From Xiphophorus maculatus (Eukaryota > Chordata > Actinopteri > Cyprinodontiformes > Poeciliidae): a DNA stretch of 64,000 nucleotides. The stretch covers positions 1,364,001 through 1,428,000 of the forward strand of contig NC_036464.1 in the NCBI RefSeq assembly GCF_002775205.1, given 5' to 3'. A program made the translations under genes and the position numbers. Of this stretch, positions 1-12,843 are shown piece by piece; position 1 is the stretch's first letter, and every line of letters begins with the position of its first letter. Under the pieces are notes generated by a model that did not search any database, was not told where the DNA came from, and was given only the letters and a program-made list of their open reading frames with translations.

Positions 1-980
1 ATGGCATTTGGACTTTTTTAAAGAAAAAATATCAAAAGAAATGTGGTGTAAATTTGCATTCATCCCTCCTGGACTCCTAAATAAAATCCAGTTATCATGA
101 GAAGTTGTCTAATCAGTAAACAGAATCCATCTGTGTCTATATTTTAATCTCAGTAAAACCCTGTTGCACAAAAAAGCTAAATATTTTTTATATAAACCTT
201 ACAAAAAAAATAAATGTTATATTTCCATCTCCAAGCTACAGAGCCATCTGGAAAGCTTCACATTTTTTTCTTTATGTTTTCTGTATCTGGGTCTTCAGAG
301 TTAAGCAGGCATGAGTGTACTTTTCATAAATTATTAATTTTATTGGTCTGATTTAATCATCTCGAATGTCATGTTTTCTTTTGCTGTAAGCGTAAAATCA
401 TCATAATCAACAGAAATATAGACTTGAAAACATCAGTCAGTGTGAAATTAATTCATGCAATGTGTTTCATTTAGTGTCAAGTTAATGAAATAAATTATTT
501 TTGATGATGATTTAGTTAATAAGATTTGCTACTGTAATTGGAGTGAAATGTGTTGTTTTTCTTTTCAGAAACAAATAAGTAAATAAAAAAAACAGCCTTT
601 TCTTTCCCCTTCACATTCATGCATAACTTTGTGTTGCTCTATCACATAAAATCATAGGAAAATTTGTTGCATTTTTTTAATATGATGCAATAAAAGACAA
701 ATCAATTCATAAAATATGAATAACTTAGTAAACTGTTAAGAGGGAGCGTTATGATCACATGCTTCAGATAGTTTTACAGAAGTGACACGTTAGAGGAAGA
801 TCGTTTCAAGGACTTTAAACTCCATATGAATTCAACATGAATATCTTGCATGGTACATTTCAGCAACAGGGCCGTTCAAAGTGCTTTACATCATAAATAT
901 ACAAAACTACAAAGTCATAGAACACAATCAACAATTGATACATTACATTTTGCAAAGTTACACATCAAAATGTCTTGATT

Positions 981-1115
981 TACTATTGGCTAACATTTGC
1001 AAAGCAGCCAATCAGGGGGCAAAATAAATTTTCCTTGGCGCTGATTGACTGAACCTCTACAACCAGAGAAGACCAGTAGTGGACACACTTTCACTAGTGT
1101 TTGTATCATAAAGTG
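981..1115 (+). repeat. Dispersed repeat, copy 1
   Basis: This stretch aligns by eye over about 120 nt with 2188-2320. Both carry the order ATTGGCT, CAGCCAATC, CTTGGCGCTGATTG, then GGACACACTTTCAC or GGGCACACTTTCAC. The two copies are in the same orientation 1.2 kb apart. The family is not identified. It is non-coding as far as can be seen. Confidence 0.5.
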
Positions 1116-1434
1116 TGCAGGTGAGTGCAGTAAAGAAATCTGGGCTGGGATGGAGTGAGCGACAAACAAAATCATCATTGTGGCATCCCAACATAAATGA
1201 ATGTTAAAAGGAGAATATAAAGTACAACCTTCTTGTTTTCAACCCGCTTTAAGTCAGCTGAAAATGTGCACTTTTTAGGGGAGACATCATTTATCAAAAG
1301 GCCTTTTGTATGAAGTGTACCACCTGCATTCAGTAGTTTATCTTTCTCACTAATTCATTTTCTTCAGTGCAGTGTCTGTGTTCTGCTGCGCTGCCTGGAC
1401 TCCTCAGGTGTGTGTGAGTGAGAGCTGAACAGAG

Positions 1435-1760
1435 AAGGTCCCAGGGTGCAGGCCGTCCCCGAGCTATTTACCCGCAGACCAGAGCCCCTCTGGGGCAGCG
1501 GGGGAAGCCGCTGCTGGGCCAGAGGCTATTAAAGCCCTGATGGCTTCTGACAGTAATTTCTTCATGAGTCCGCAGTCCACAGCCTGCCAGCAGGGCGATT
1601 GGATGCCTCCTTTTGCCCATTAAAACACACAAATGTGTGCCAGCGGCTGATGCTCAATGGTATCTCTGTGCTTGCAGAGTGTGTTTGTGTATATGGGAGT
1701 GAGAGGAGTGAAGAAGCAGGGTTAAAGAGAGCGAGATGAGGAGGTTCTGCCAATGGTGAG
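1435..1760. promoter_or_regulatory. Candidate conserved non-coding block
   Basis: A GC-rich, non-repetitive island of about 300 nt lies in AT-rich intergenic DNA 3' of smoc2. It contains ungapped homeobox-like and Pbx-like cores such as CCCATTAAAA and GGCTATTAAAG, and has no plausible splice-bounded exon. Regulatory function is inferred from composition only. Confidence 0.25.
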
Positions 1761-2187
1761 AAGGTTCTGGTGATGGTGCCAAAAGGTTTGGGGGCTTTTC
1801 TTCAGCCACTCCATCAGTTCAGGCTGGAGTCCAAGCCATCAAGGGAACATGTTGGGAAAACCAGGCCCTGACATCCAGCCAAATCATAAAAAGTGTTTAC
1901 ATACATCGCTGCCCAGAGGAGAGAAAAATTCCTCTTGATGAGAGTTCAGCATTGTGTAGGAGGAAGGCTGGATCTTCAGGACCCTTGAAATTGCTGCACC
2001 TGTAACAGGATCAGCGTCAACAGATGATATGGCTGAAGAGAATTCAGTCTAAATCTGTTTTCTGCCTTTTAACGGTTCAGAGATTTTCATTTTGAACTGG
2101 ACTCAAGATTGTGTCCAGTTCTAAAATATCTGAAAGAAAATGCAGCTTAGGAAGTAAAAATACTTTGATACAATGCTACTTGGTACG

Positions 2188-2390
2188 TTATTGGCTGGTG
2201 TTTGTAAAACAGCCAATCCAGGAGCGGATTTCATTTTTCTTGGCGCTGATTGGTTGGACCCCGGTGATGTGGAAGGCCAGAAGTGGGCACACTTTCACCA
2301 ATCCGCTAATGTGCTGATAGTGGGGCTAATTTTTAGTTTAGCGCTTTTGCTAACATTGAAAACATTTAGCGCACTTAGCTAAATGTTTTA
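2188..2390 (+). repeat. Dispersed repeat, copy 2
   Basis: This is the second copy of the repeat at 981-1115. It continues into a 'TTAGCGCTTTTGCTAACATT' and 'TTTAGCGCACTTAGCTAAATG' segment that I recall as common in teleost repeats. A short open frame here is a by-product of the repeat. Confidence 0.5.
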
Positions 2391-2569
2391 ATTAAGATCA
2401 GGATTTTGAGTTCTCTGTTTACAAAATGCAAGACATTGAGAAATAATTATTAATTTTGTTTCTCATTAAAAACCAAATTGGCACATTACTTTTGTGGGTT
2501 TTTCTGGATTCAGTTCAACAACTTCTAATGCTGTGGAAAGAGGGCATTTAAAAAGGTCAAAGGTTATCC

Positions 2570-2930
2570 AGCACTAATCCACTGTCAGTAATGATCTCTC
2601 CTCTGTGTTTCCCTGGGGTGTTAAACCCAGACCATTGGGCTGGATTAGATCACAGAAAAGAGACTGATGTGTTAATCATAAATTAGAGGTTAAGCCAGAG
2701 CGAGCGGGTCAGTCTGAGGTCAGCGGCTCAGCACTTCACAGATTTATAAGGGCGAAAAGCCACGGCTGATTACTTAGCAGCCCCAGCATAATCAGGCAGG
2801 AACAAAACAATGCACAGTGGTGTGAGTCAAAGCTGGTCTGAGCTGAATGTTGTTGCTCAACAGAGAATCTTTTCAAACCTCAGAGTGACTGGGGTCGTAA
2901 TTATAAGCACCCAGAGGGAAGGCATTTATT
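2570..2930. promoter_or_regulatory. Candidate conserved non-coding block
   Basis: A second low-repeat, higher-GC block in the smoc2 3' flank contains several ATTA and TAATCA-type cores (GATTAGATCA, TTAATCATAAATTA, TGATTACTTAGC). No reading frame or splice structure supports an exon. The regulatory reading is an inference that needs cross-species alignment. Confidence 0.25.
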
Positions 2931-4169
2931 AAGAAGGAAAAAACATCATCCACCAGTAAATGTTTTTTTTTACAAAATCAATATTGCAACAAATGGCTTC
3001 AATTTTTTCCCCTAGAACCATTTTTAATTTAATGACATGTTTTACATCATTATTCTGCTAGAATTCCCCATGATTTTCAGTTTTCTGGCACCAGCCACAC
3101 ATTTTTCTGTAAAATATCCTGGAGTTCAAAGAGTTCATGATACTCTAAAAGACTCTCACATCCCTTGGAAGATAAATAACAGTCTACATTTCCAATATTA
3201 ATGGTGGGAAAGAAAAGGCATTTTTTGGAATACCTTTCAAACAATTAGTTCATCATAATCCAAATGACTTTAGTTCAGTTTTGTCAACTTTCTCTTTTTT
3301 TCACATTGTAGCTGATTCTTGTGTATTGATTGTTTGCTGATCTGTTTAGTCTTTTCATTTTAATAGACTCAGAATTTATTTTCCAGCTTTCCGTGTTCAT
3401 GTCCACAGCTGATCTGCATTCAGTATTTATTCTCACCTGTTTCCCATCTGGAGATTTTGGTGATAATGGTTCACAGTTGGTCAGCACAGTGGACCAATTA
3501 TATTGCTGCCTTGCAGCAATATTCTCCAGTTTCAGATCCCAGTCGCCTTCATATCCCTTAAAGCTTGAATCCTTATCCAGTCTTGTTTCTCAGATTATGT
3601 TTTAAACTTTTTAATGTTTAGCCAGGCGGCTGGATTAGTTTTCAGCCATATTTTGATTTAAGGTGATCACATATCTGGTGTTTGTCAGTATTTCCTTTTT
3701 TGAAGAGCAGTTAATTACATACAAAATGTTCAAAATAGTCTGAAAACATACTTCTGAATCCTTAAAACTAATTAGATTCCCTAAATCCATATTTAATAGA
3801 AACATACGAACGAGGCTGCACATCATGTGTTTTCAGTACGTGAGGAAAATCTGTAACAAGAACAGCATCACTTGTTCTTCCAGTTTAAACATATTGGCTC
3901 AAGGGAACTGGCAAACCTTTGTTAAACCGAAAGATATACAACCTCTGCTGTGTGTAACTAATACTTGGCTCTTTGAGAAGATGTCGACAAGCTGTTTTAT
4001 TAAAGGCCGTGTAAAAAACCCACAAAAAAGCAAATATAATGTAAGATTTATATGACAAGATAAACTGTAAAACATGAAGCAGGTTTCAGGAAAACAAAGA
4101 GACTGCCTGATTTAACTTTATTTATAATCAATGAGACAGACCCACACCACAACATGTATAAAAGAGTTC

Positions 4170-4175
4170 TTTATT
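4170..4175 (-). terminator. smoc2: Candidate smoc2 polyadenylation signal
   Basis: TTTATT on the plus strand reads AATAAA on the minus strand, about 480 nt past the smoc2 stop codon at 4657-4659. Other AT-rich possibilities exist nearby, so the true cleavage site is uncertain. The 3' UTR would be roughly 4150-4656. Confidence 0.35.
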
Positions 4176-4656
4176 TCTAATAAAGATGAATATATGCAAA
4201 CATATGAGACATTTTTATGATTTACTGCATGATTATTAATACATTCTTGCAAACTGCTTTACAAAACACAAAAACATATGTAACAGATAAGCAGACAAGA
4301 TGATGTGGTCTAATTTATTGATGCTACAGAGCAAACTATACAAATATCTGCCTTGAAAACTAACTGGGGCAAAAAAAAATCTAGCATCAAACATAAAAAC
4401 CTGCTCTGCTTTTTTAAAAGTAAATTTTTAGACACACAAAGGACACATACATTGTATGTGTTAAGTATTTCTTGGATGTAAGGACATAAAACGTTAACTA
4501 CACCGTTCACAGATTCAGCAGTCTGTTTAAATATCTAATTTCTACAAAGTGAATTTACATTTTCTTTTTTTTTTCTTAAAGTACAAAGTGCAAATACTAT
4601 AGTTTCCACTGTTGCCGATTGGTGAGGGTAGATTCTGGGACTCAGAGCGTCAGAAG

Positions 4657-4941
4657 TTAGCCCTGTTTCCTCACGGGGTTCTGTGGAGGGAAAATTAAAT
4701 CCTGTTAAACAAACTGGTTCATGTTTTTACAGTTCACCTAACTCCATATTCAGGATTCACATCACAGATAATATTACACAGTGGTGGGTACACTTCCGCT
4801 AACGAGCTAATAGCCAAGCCAGCTTTTTAACTATGTAAACAAAACTGATTTCAGTAATTTAACTCAGATCATGCATCTAATTTTCCCATTAATTTTTACT
4901 TACTAGTTTACTGGAAGGCAGGTCTTCCCCCGATTTGGCAC
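4657..4941 (-). CDS. smoc2: smoc2 exons 13-14: C-terminal tail and stop
   Basis: Exon 13 (4904-4941, 38 nt) encodes AKSGEDLPSSKL and exon 14 (4657-4680) encodes NPVRKQG followed by TAA. RKQG at the end equals the mammalian SMOC2 terminus, which supports this micro-exon pair over reading through the exon 12 donor. The tail is shorter and less basic than I recall for human. Confidence 0.85.
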
Positions 4942-7900
4942 CTGTAAGACAAAAGCAGGTTTTTAACTTCAGCAACCTAAAAATGAACAACAAAGTAGAA
5001 AAGTTCAGACCTCACTTTGCTAATAAACAGAGCCTTTAATAAGGAATATTGCTTTAGTTGTGCTGCAGTAATAAAATGACAGATTTACAACAACATAGAT
5101 GTCCCAGTTTTTTCTTTTTTTTCTACCAACGTCCCATTTTTGGACAGATTTTGTTGAATTTGGCACCTGGGGAAAAAATGTTGCAGTTTTTGTATATATA
5201 CTTATTGATAAAAGAATAAGGTTTTATTTTTTAAAGCAAGATTTAGGGTTATTTAGGCTGCTTCAACACTTGCCGAACAGTAAAGGTCTCCAACTATTTA
5301 CTGAAACACACACACACCTCAGATGTGGAGTTTTACCTACGGAATCGTTTTCATAAATCAGAAATTTAATCAAAACTCTGTTATTGGAGTTTAAAGATAG
5401 GGAGCAAACAAAAGAGTAAAGTTTGAATCTGATTGGTTGAAAATCTCCCACCTGAGGCGTGCTGGTTTAACTCAGTCAATTATTTTGGTTTAAATTACAT
5501 TTCTCTTCATGTTAGTAACCCAGTTCTGTTGTGATCCAAATGTATTCTGTAATAAGCAGATTGAATTAGTTTTGATTTAGGTTTTCAGCAGCAGATAGTT
5601 GGGATCTGTAAAGTGAAGGGATTTTCCAGCCGTTTTTTATGCAGCTTACCGTCTTCCTTGGTCACCCCGAGGCAGCCCATGAGCTCCTGCAGCGACAGCG
5701 CCTTGTCGTTGCTGATGTCACAGTACTCCACAAACTTCTTCACACACTTCTTCGGCTTGGACTTTTTGCGCAGGAAGCGCTTGAAAGGCTTGATCTCCTT
5801 CTTTCCGATGTCTCCGCTGCCGTTTTTGTCAAGCTGGCTGAAGTACCAGTGGACGACTCTCTCCTCCAGAGTGTGGCTGGGGTCAGGCTCGGCCATCCTG
5901 AGGGACAGCTGCATGTCAGTCAGTCTGAACATCATTGAAAAGTGGATTTATTTCAGTAATTTAACTAAAATAAAATATCTATGCTATTCAGATTCATTCA
6001 CATGTGTCTAACTTTTATTTCTGTTAATTTTGACAATCATAAAAATCCAACCTCCAGTTTCTAACAAATTGGTATTATTATAAATTATTATAAAAAAACA
6101 ATAAAAATGGTACAAGTGTATCCATTACTGTACATACTATGAACTCAATAGTTGTTGTTGGTTGGGGCTCCTTTTGCCTTTGTTTTGAGCTTCACTTTGT
6201 GAACTGAATTACTGAAATAAATGAACTTATTAATGACATTCCAGTTTATTTTTCCATTCATTGATCCTGTGCTATTTCATCATATTATTAACTACCGTAA
6301 TATGAATGTTTCTGCTTGTTAGGAGGGTAAACTGCCTTCATGCCTCGAGGTGAAAAACTGTGGCCACTGATGTGATAAGTAATTGCAAGAGGAACGTTTT
6401 CACTTCCATACCTTCCGGCGGATGCTGGATCTGTGACAGCATGCACCATGTCTGTCGACAGCGCGTCAAGAACACTCGTCAAGAACTCTGTTTTCTTTGC
6501 CCCAGGACAGCCTGCAAAAATCCACCACAGACCAGAGTTTGTAGGAGCATGCTGGATGCAGTTCACTGGCTTTGCAAAAAATGCAGTACAGTCACTATTA
6601 GGAACCTGATAAATGTTGAGAAGAAGAGGCAAATCATGTTGTCTTAATATGAAAAGCACATAAAACCAAGAGAGGAGTAAATACATCATCTTACTTTCTC
6701 CAGTAAAGATTGTTCTGAGCAGCAGGAGGAAACGATTTACAGTGTCACAGACTCACTTGGTTCAGAATAAAAAATAAAGGCTTTCCTTCAGCAGTCAAAA
6801 CAACCCCAAAGCGGGTATTTTGTGGTACAGTTAGTACTAAAAATAACTAAAATAAGCAAGATCATGTTATAAAGTAAAATCCATGATTGCTACCTGGTAA
6901 AAACAAACATTGAAGGATTATTACTTGCGGAAAGTTGAGAAAATTCAGTGGTAGAATGACCCTAATGACAGTAATTGTCTGTCAGGTCATAAAGTTTTAA
7001 GAGCAACTTGACCAAGGATGCTCCACAAAAACTGAAGGCGACGAAGGCCTGAGAGATTCTTCCTGCTTTCTCACAATCTGCGCCTGCAGAGAACAAGAAG
7101 TCCTGCGCAGGTTCCTGCTGTTTTTACGGCCCTCGCCTGCAGGGCCAGATTCTCCTGTGCAGGAGATAATGGCAGCTTTGGGCCTCTAACAGGTGGTGAC
7201 CAGCATCCCAGTGAACACCCAGCCTCCTCCAGGCTCTCACTTGTGAGCGTTCAGCGCCGAGCCGAAGGTGCTGCAGAGGACGGACTCTGGAATCTGAGCG
7301 CGTCAAGCGTTAGCTGCTTCCTCTTGGCAGTAAAAGCTTTTTCTTTGGGGACTGAGAGAGACTAGCGCCAATGTCTGTCTGGACAGTGTTTAACTGTAGG
7401 ACAGTAATGTGCCTGCAGTCGCTCTAAGGAAATTGAGTTTGGCTGTTTTACGTTTATTTTAGAGCTGCAGTGGCAAATGGCTCATGTCTCTTTTTATAAT
7501 TAGTGTAGCTGTATTATACACAAGTTTGACAGACACACCACAGAATCTTAAAGCCTTCACTGCAAACACACAAAGTCTTATCAAGTATTTTTTGTCTATT
7601 TCTCGTGCAGATATCTTAGTACACTTCAAATAAAAGAAAATAACTGAGAAGTAATTTTTCAGCAATAAATTGGAGATTGTTTTAAGTAGATTATTCCTTA
7701 ATATTGATGACAAAGAACAAGTTCTACTGAGAGATTATTTCACTTGTAACATGGGAAAATGTCATCTTAGTAAAATAATCTGCCAATGGAAGTTGTTCTT
7801 TTTTCATCAATAAGGAATAATTGACGTAAAACAAGCTCCTATTTATTGTTGAAAAGTTACTGGTAAGTTAGTTTTATCCTATTACTAAAATATTTGCACT

Positions 7901-10900
7901 AGAAACTAGACAATACTTGGTAGGGCTGGTTTTTTTGCAGTATGCATCATTGAATTGAATTGAATTGAATTGAATTGAATTGAATTGAACTGAATTTAAT
8001 TGAACTGAACTGAACTGAATTGAATTGAATTGAACTGAACTGAATTGAACTGAACTGAACTGAACTGAACTGAATTGAATTGAATTGAATTGAATTGAAC
8101 TGAACTGAACTGAACTGAATTGAATTGAACTGAACTGAACTGAATTCTGCCAATCTTCCCTAAAAGTCACCCTGTCAGATATATTTGAGGACATGCATCA
8201 GATTTCTTTATGGAAAACATATTCAAAACCTTGTATTATTTTCATGTCACTTCACAATTATGTTTACGTTTGTGTTAGTTTATGACTCAGAACCAGTGAA
8301 ATACGTTGGTTTGTGTTTATACTGGGAGGAAATCTGAAAGGCTTCAAGGAGTATGAATGGGTTTGCAAGACGATGTAAATGAAAAAAAAAGCCTAATTGC
8401 TGAACCAGACTCTACATGTCTTTTAAGCGACTGGCCAGTGGGTGTGTGTGTGTGTGTGTGTGTGTGCGTGCGTGTGCGTGTGTGCGTGTGTGTGTGCTCC
8501 TGTGCATGGCTGCTAATAAGAAGCAGTGTTTTTCTGTGGAGCCACACGGAGCAGAACTCTGTCAGCACTCACAGCCACAGCTCACGACGCCTGCCCCAGT
8601 GCTGCCCAGCCATCCCGCTCCAGCGGCTTGGCTTTCCTCTCCCCCCCTTCCATGGCAAGGCGCTCCGTTCTTGCTTCTCGCCCCATAAACCTCTCAACAC
8701 CAGCGCTTCAGCTGCAAATGGGCTGCAGCCATGTAAAGGCAACATTTATAATTATTCTGTGTTTGCTCTGTGACGACGTTTACAGTCGTTGACGCAACTG
8801 CTTATGAAGAAAACAAGATGCTTTGTTTGTTTTTCACTATGTTTTGGCTTCTTTCATAATTGGAAAACTTGGTTCACATTATGCATGTAAATTTGGCGGG
8901 TTTAGAATGAAGTCTGTGTCCATCAGTGCATAAAGTATTATTTGTTGTATCACAACAGTCAGGATGTCTCGAGCATGAGGTCTTTCCAATAGCACAGTTT
9001 TCTATCTCCACACATGCCACTTGAGAGTAGAGATGAGAGATATTTGGCTTTCTAAGAAGAATTTATCTGTGAGCTAATTGTCTCTGTGCTTCTTATGAAA
9101 CGTCCCTGATGCCGCCTGCGCTGAGACGCAGAGCTGTTCTGCTAAATGCAGCACCTGCGAGGCGAGCGCATTCCCTGCAGCGTTCCCTGGCACTGTGTTA
9201 CATAAACAGCTGTGGATGAGGAGGGAACAGAGGCTGCTCTGTTCACATGCTGCTGGATTATTAAAATGTTTACCAAACCAACAAAAATAAACAAAAAAAA
9301 ACATAAAAAACAGCTGATTTGCCGAGAAATACTCGGATTTAACTAGGATTTGTTTACATGCACAGGCTGAAAACCACAACTCTAAAACAAAAAAACAAAT
9401 CACTTTTTAGCCTAAAGTTTTTATGTCAAAGTTAATTCCAACAGGGCTGAAGTGAAAAAGAGATTGAGTGAGGTGCTGCAGAGAGATAAAAGCTGAATTA
9501 TTAACATATCATATCAAAAATAAAGAGTAAGAATGCTGCTGTTAGCCAAACAGTTCAGCAAACTGCTCTGCATGAAAACATCGTCACTGAAAGAAGTCAT
9601 GCACTTCAACAAAGATCCTACGGCTTTTAAGGGGAAAAAATCAGGCCCATAGCACCACATGTCCTCCACCGTGCTTCACATTGATCATAAGGTGCTTCTC
9701 TCCAGTCATTCACTGTTTGTTTCAGGCCAGATTTTCTTTAATTGTTGCAAAAAATAAAAATTGTAAAAAGGTAGTTTAATCTGACAAATGCACACAGTTT
9801 CTTTTAATGTTGCTGTCCCGTTTTCCAATTTCATCATTATTGCACTTATGTCATATTTTCTTATCTTTCTTGTTTTCAAGGCTAGCTAAGAGTAATAGAC
9901 CTCAGTGTGTCAGGTTGACTTATGTCCCAGAAAAACAAGGAATCACACATTTCAAATTAAGAGCTTCTTGAACCAATGAAATGTACACAAATTGAAAGTT
10001 GATTTCTCTAAGCTTTTCTACTTCTAACAAAAATAACTTTAAGGCTTTTTCCATCTTCATTCACAGTGTCTACAACTGCTTTCAAACAAACATTCTGTCC
10101 TGTTTGTGTTTTGTTTCTAAATTCTCCCAAATCCATTCAGACACATCTGCAAACATTGCAGTCAGATGCAAGCAATCTGATTTTATCCTGCAAAAGTTCC
10201 CCTTAAAGCAGTTTTATGTAATTAAGACAAAGGTATGAACATTACCCTAAACCGATCTTCTGCTTTTAATTTAGCTATCTGCATTGCTATCAGTCATAGT
10301 ACCACCACCTGTCTCTGGCATCCTATTATCCATTATCTGCAGCTCACCTCCCTGCTGTTCCTCCTCACTGCTTTCATTCGCTGTCCTTCATCTCCAGTGT
10401 CAGTTGAAGATTAATCCTCCCCCAATCCGTCTCTGTCTGCCTGCTTATTGACCAGTGAAGGGTGCTATCTGGTAATCCTCTGCTCTTTATCAAGCTTTTC
10501 CTTGACCATCAGTGCTAATGATGTCTACACACACTAACAGGCACAAACACACACATTGTTATCAAAGCATTGGAAGCTTGGCAGAAGTTTGAGGCCAAGA
10601 TGTTAAAAACATCCCCATGTGGTCTGAAGGAAGAGGAAAAATAAAGACAAATTCCAGTAACTGGAGAAATACCTTGGAGATGTCTGCTTTTATAATGGTC
10701 CTTTGGTTTAGTTGGATGAGCTCTGGCATTACCGTCACACTTTGGCTGTTCGTACCTGTAAAAAAATGTGAATCAAGTCAAGGTTGCATGGGACCTAAGG
10801 GATTGTTTACAACATTGAAGCCCTCATCGTAAAATCTGAAGAATCCTGTGTTCCAGTGACCCCGGTCACTTAAATCTTAGGGATCCAAATGATCATTCTG

Positions 10901-12781
10901 TGGTGAACCAGGGGCTGTGAAACTCATCCAAAAAGAGGGGAAGAAGTTGGAAGTGGAATGAGGACAGAAAGGGGAGGGATGGTGTTAGAAAAAGAGAGGC
11001 AGCCAGGGAGCGTGGGACACAAGGATGCCTCCACAGCCTCCCTGACAGATAGTGTTGTCCTTCTAGCTGCTGTTTGATGGGGTCAAAAAACTGGCCAGTG
11101 ACAAGGAGGAAAAACCTCACTTCCATATGTGCCCTAATGTGCTGGCTGGCACTCTGCCTGGAGTCCTGTTAATGTGATACCTTGCAATGCAGCTTAATAA
11201 GAATGTAGCTAGTCCTCAACTGTCAGCTTGCCTGACCTTTGACCTGCTGTTATCCAGTCCACTGAGTCCATCTCTGGTATCAGCAACACAGATGTCTGTC
11301 AGCATGTCAAGGTCAGATGTGCAAGTTTAGCGGGTCGTTTCATGGAACCGTCATGGCACTGGCCTGGTACTGGCCTGGTACTGGCCTGGTACCAAAAGGT
11401 TCCATAAAAGCTACAGGAAAGAACCTGAAGTTTCATAAATCCTCCAGGGAATTTCATTGAAACTTGGAATGTTTCAGAAATGTTCAATGAAAGTTAAGAA
11501 GTTTTATAAACATTCCAGGCAAGTTTCATGAAAGTACCTGAAACTTTCAGAAAGGTAAGAAAGGTAACTTTCTGTAACTTTCTTACTTTGAAAAAAGTTC
11601 CATGAAGGTACTTGGTAAGTCTCATAAAACGTTCATAAAAACTTCAAGAAAGTAGCAGGTAAGTTCCATTAAAGTACCTGGTAAATTTCACAAACATTCA
11701 ATTAAAGTTTCTTAACCATAGGTTTCATAAATGTTCCAGGAAGGTTTCATTAAAGTATCCAGTTAATGTCATCAAATTTTCAGGAAAGTTCTAGAAAAGA
11801 TCCTTGAAAATAAGCTAATAAATTCCATAAAAGATCCAGGAAAGTACTGAATAAGTTTCATAAAAGTTCCAGGAGACTCCTGGGAAAGTTCCTTGAAAGT
11901 ACTTGGTAAGTTTCATAAATATTCCTTAAAAGTACAAGGTCAATTTAATCAACACCCCAAGAAAATAACTTTCATAAAAGTTCTACAAATGTTATATGAA
12001 GAAATAGAGGAAAATCTTTAGTCTCCCTCCAGAAGAGTGGGAGTTGGGACGTTTACTTCAGTTAATAATGTTCACTGACTGCAGGCTCTCCAGTTAAAGT
12101 AGGTACATATCCCCTCCAAACATGGATAAATAACATTTCTGGTTGCCCACCTGGTTGAAGTTCCTGGTATTGGCCGTCCAGTATCCACAAGCACGCACCA
12201 ACAGTAGCCAGTGGAGGGGTGGCATTGGACAGGTTTATAAAAGCCGCCTTGGGCGCAGTCTGGCACAAACACGGCGTCATTATTTCGCTGCCTCCTCTCC
12301 TCCAGGGCCGACTGTTGCTCCTGGTCACATGATGAAGCTGGACAGAGTTCAGAGTTCACACACAGATCATCCAATGCTTCCTTACTAAGCTCTGTACAAA
12401 AACATCAATTTTAACTTAGGTGGTCCAAGTGACAGGACTTTTCGGAAAACCTTCTTACGCACACTCTGTGTAAACAAAATGATGTGTTTATATTTTATTA
12501 AGAAGATCTCAATCAGATCTGGCAAACCGTGCTGGATTTCCATCACATGCAATGGTTCTGATTTATTTTCATTCATTTGCTAAATAAAAGCAGCTGTCCT
12601 CTCAGCACACTTGTTATATTTGAGGTACTTTCTGAGGATGAGTCTTTGGAGACATTGTGAGTAGACTGCTATATCAGCCCCTCATTGCACTGTTTATAGA
12701 CATTAACAGGCTAATGACTAAGTACAGCTCCCTTTGCCCCAAGTTAAGTAAATATTTGGACACTCCTTATGCCCTTTGTAG

Positions 12782-12843
<62 letters not shown>

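Larger units (their letters stand above)
1..4149. other. Gene-free flank downstream of smoc2
   Basis: No exon chain could be built on either strand here; the open frames are short and have no recognisable domain. The stretch holds a Tc1-like 3' end relic near 610-700, two copies of one dispersed repeat (about 981-1115 and 2188-2390), and two GC-richer, low-repeat blocks (about 1435-1760 and 2570-2930) that stand out against the AT-rich background and may be regulatory. A degenerate tRNA-SINE-like stretch may lie near 3490-3550, but it is too decayed to call. Confidence 0.6.
6512..10672. other. smoc2: smoc2 intron between exons 10 and 11
   Basis: No further exon fits here by phase or homology. 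The intron holds a MITE-like element (7558-7941), a TGAAY pentanucleotide array (7951-8146), a TG-rich microsatellite (about 8440-8496) and a Tc1-like relic (about 9620-9720). The rest is unannotated unique sequence. Confidence 0.7.

Noticed and set aside
5613..6011. 132-codon plus-strand frame over smoc2 exon 12
   Set aside because: It is the antisense shadow of the EF-hand exon.
7874..8194. Open frames over the pentanucleotide array with repeating Ser-Val-Gln-Phe
   Set aside because: It is pure low-complexity translation of the TGAAT/TGAAC repeat, and both strands are open for the same reason.
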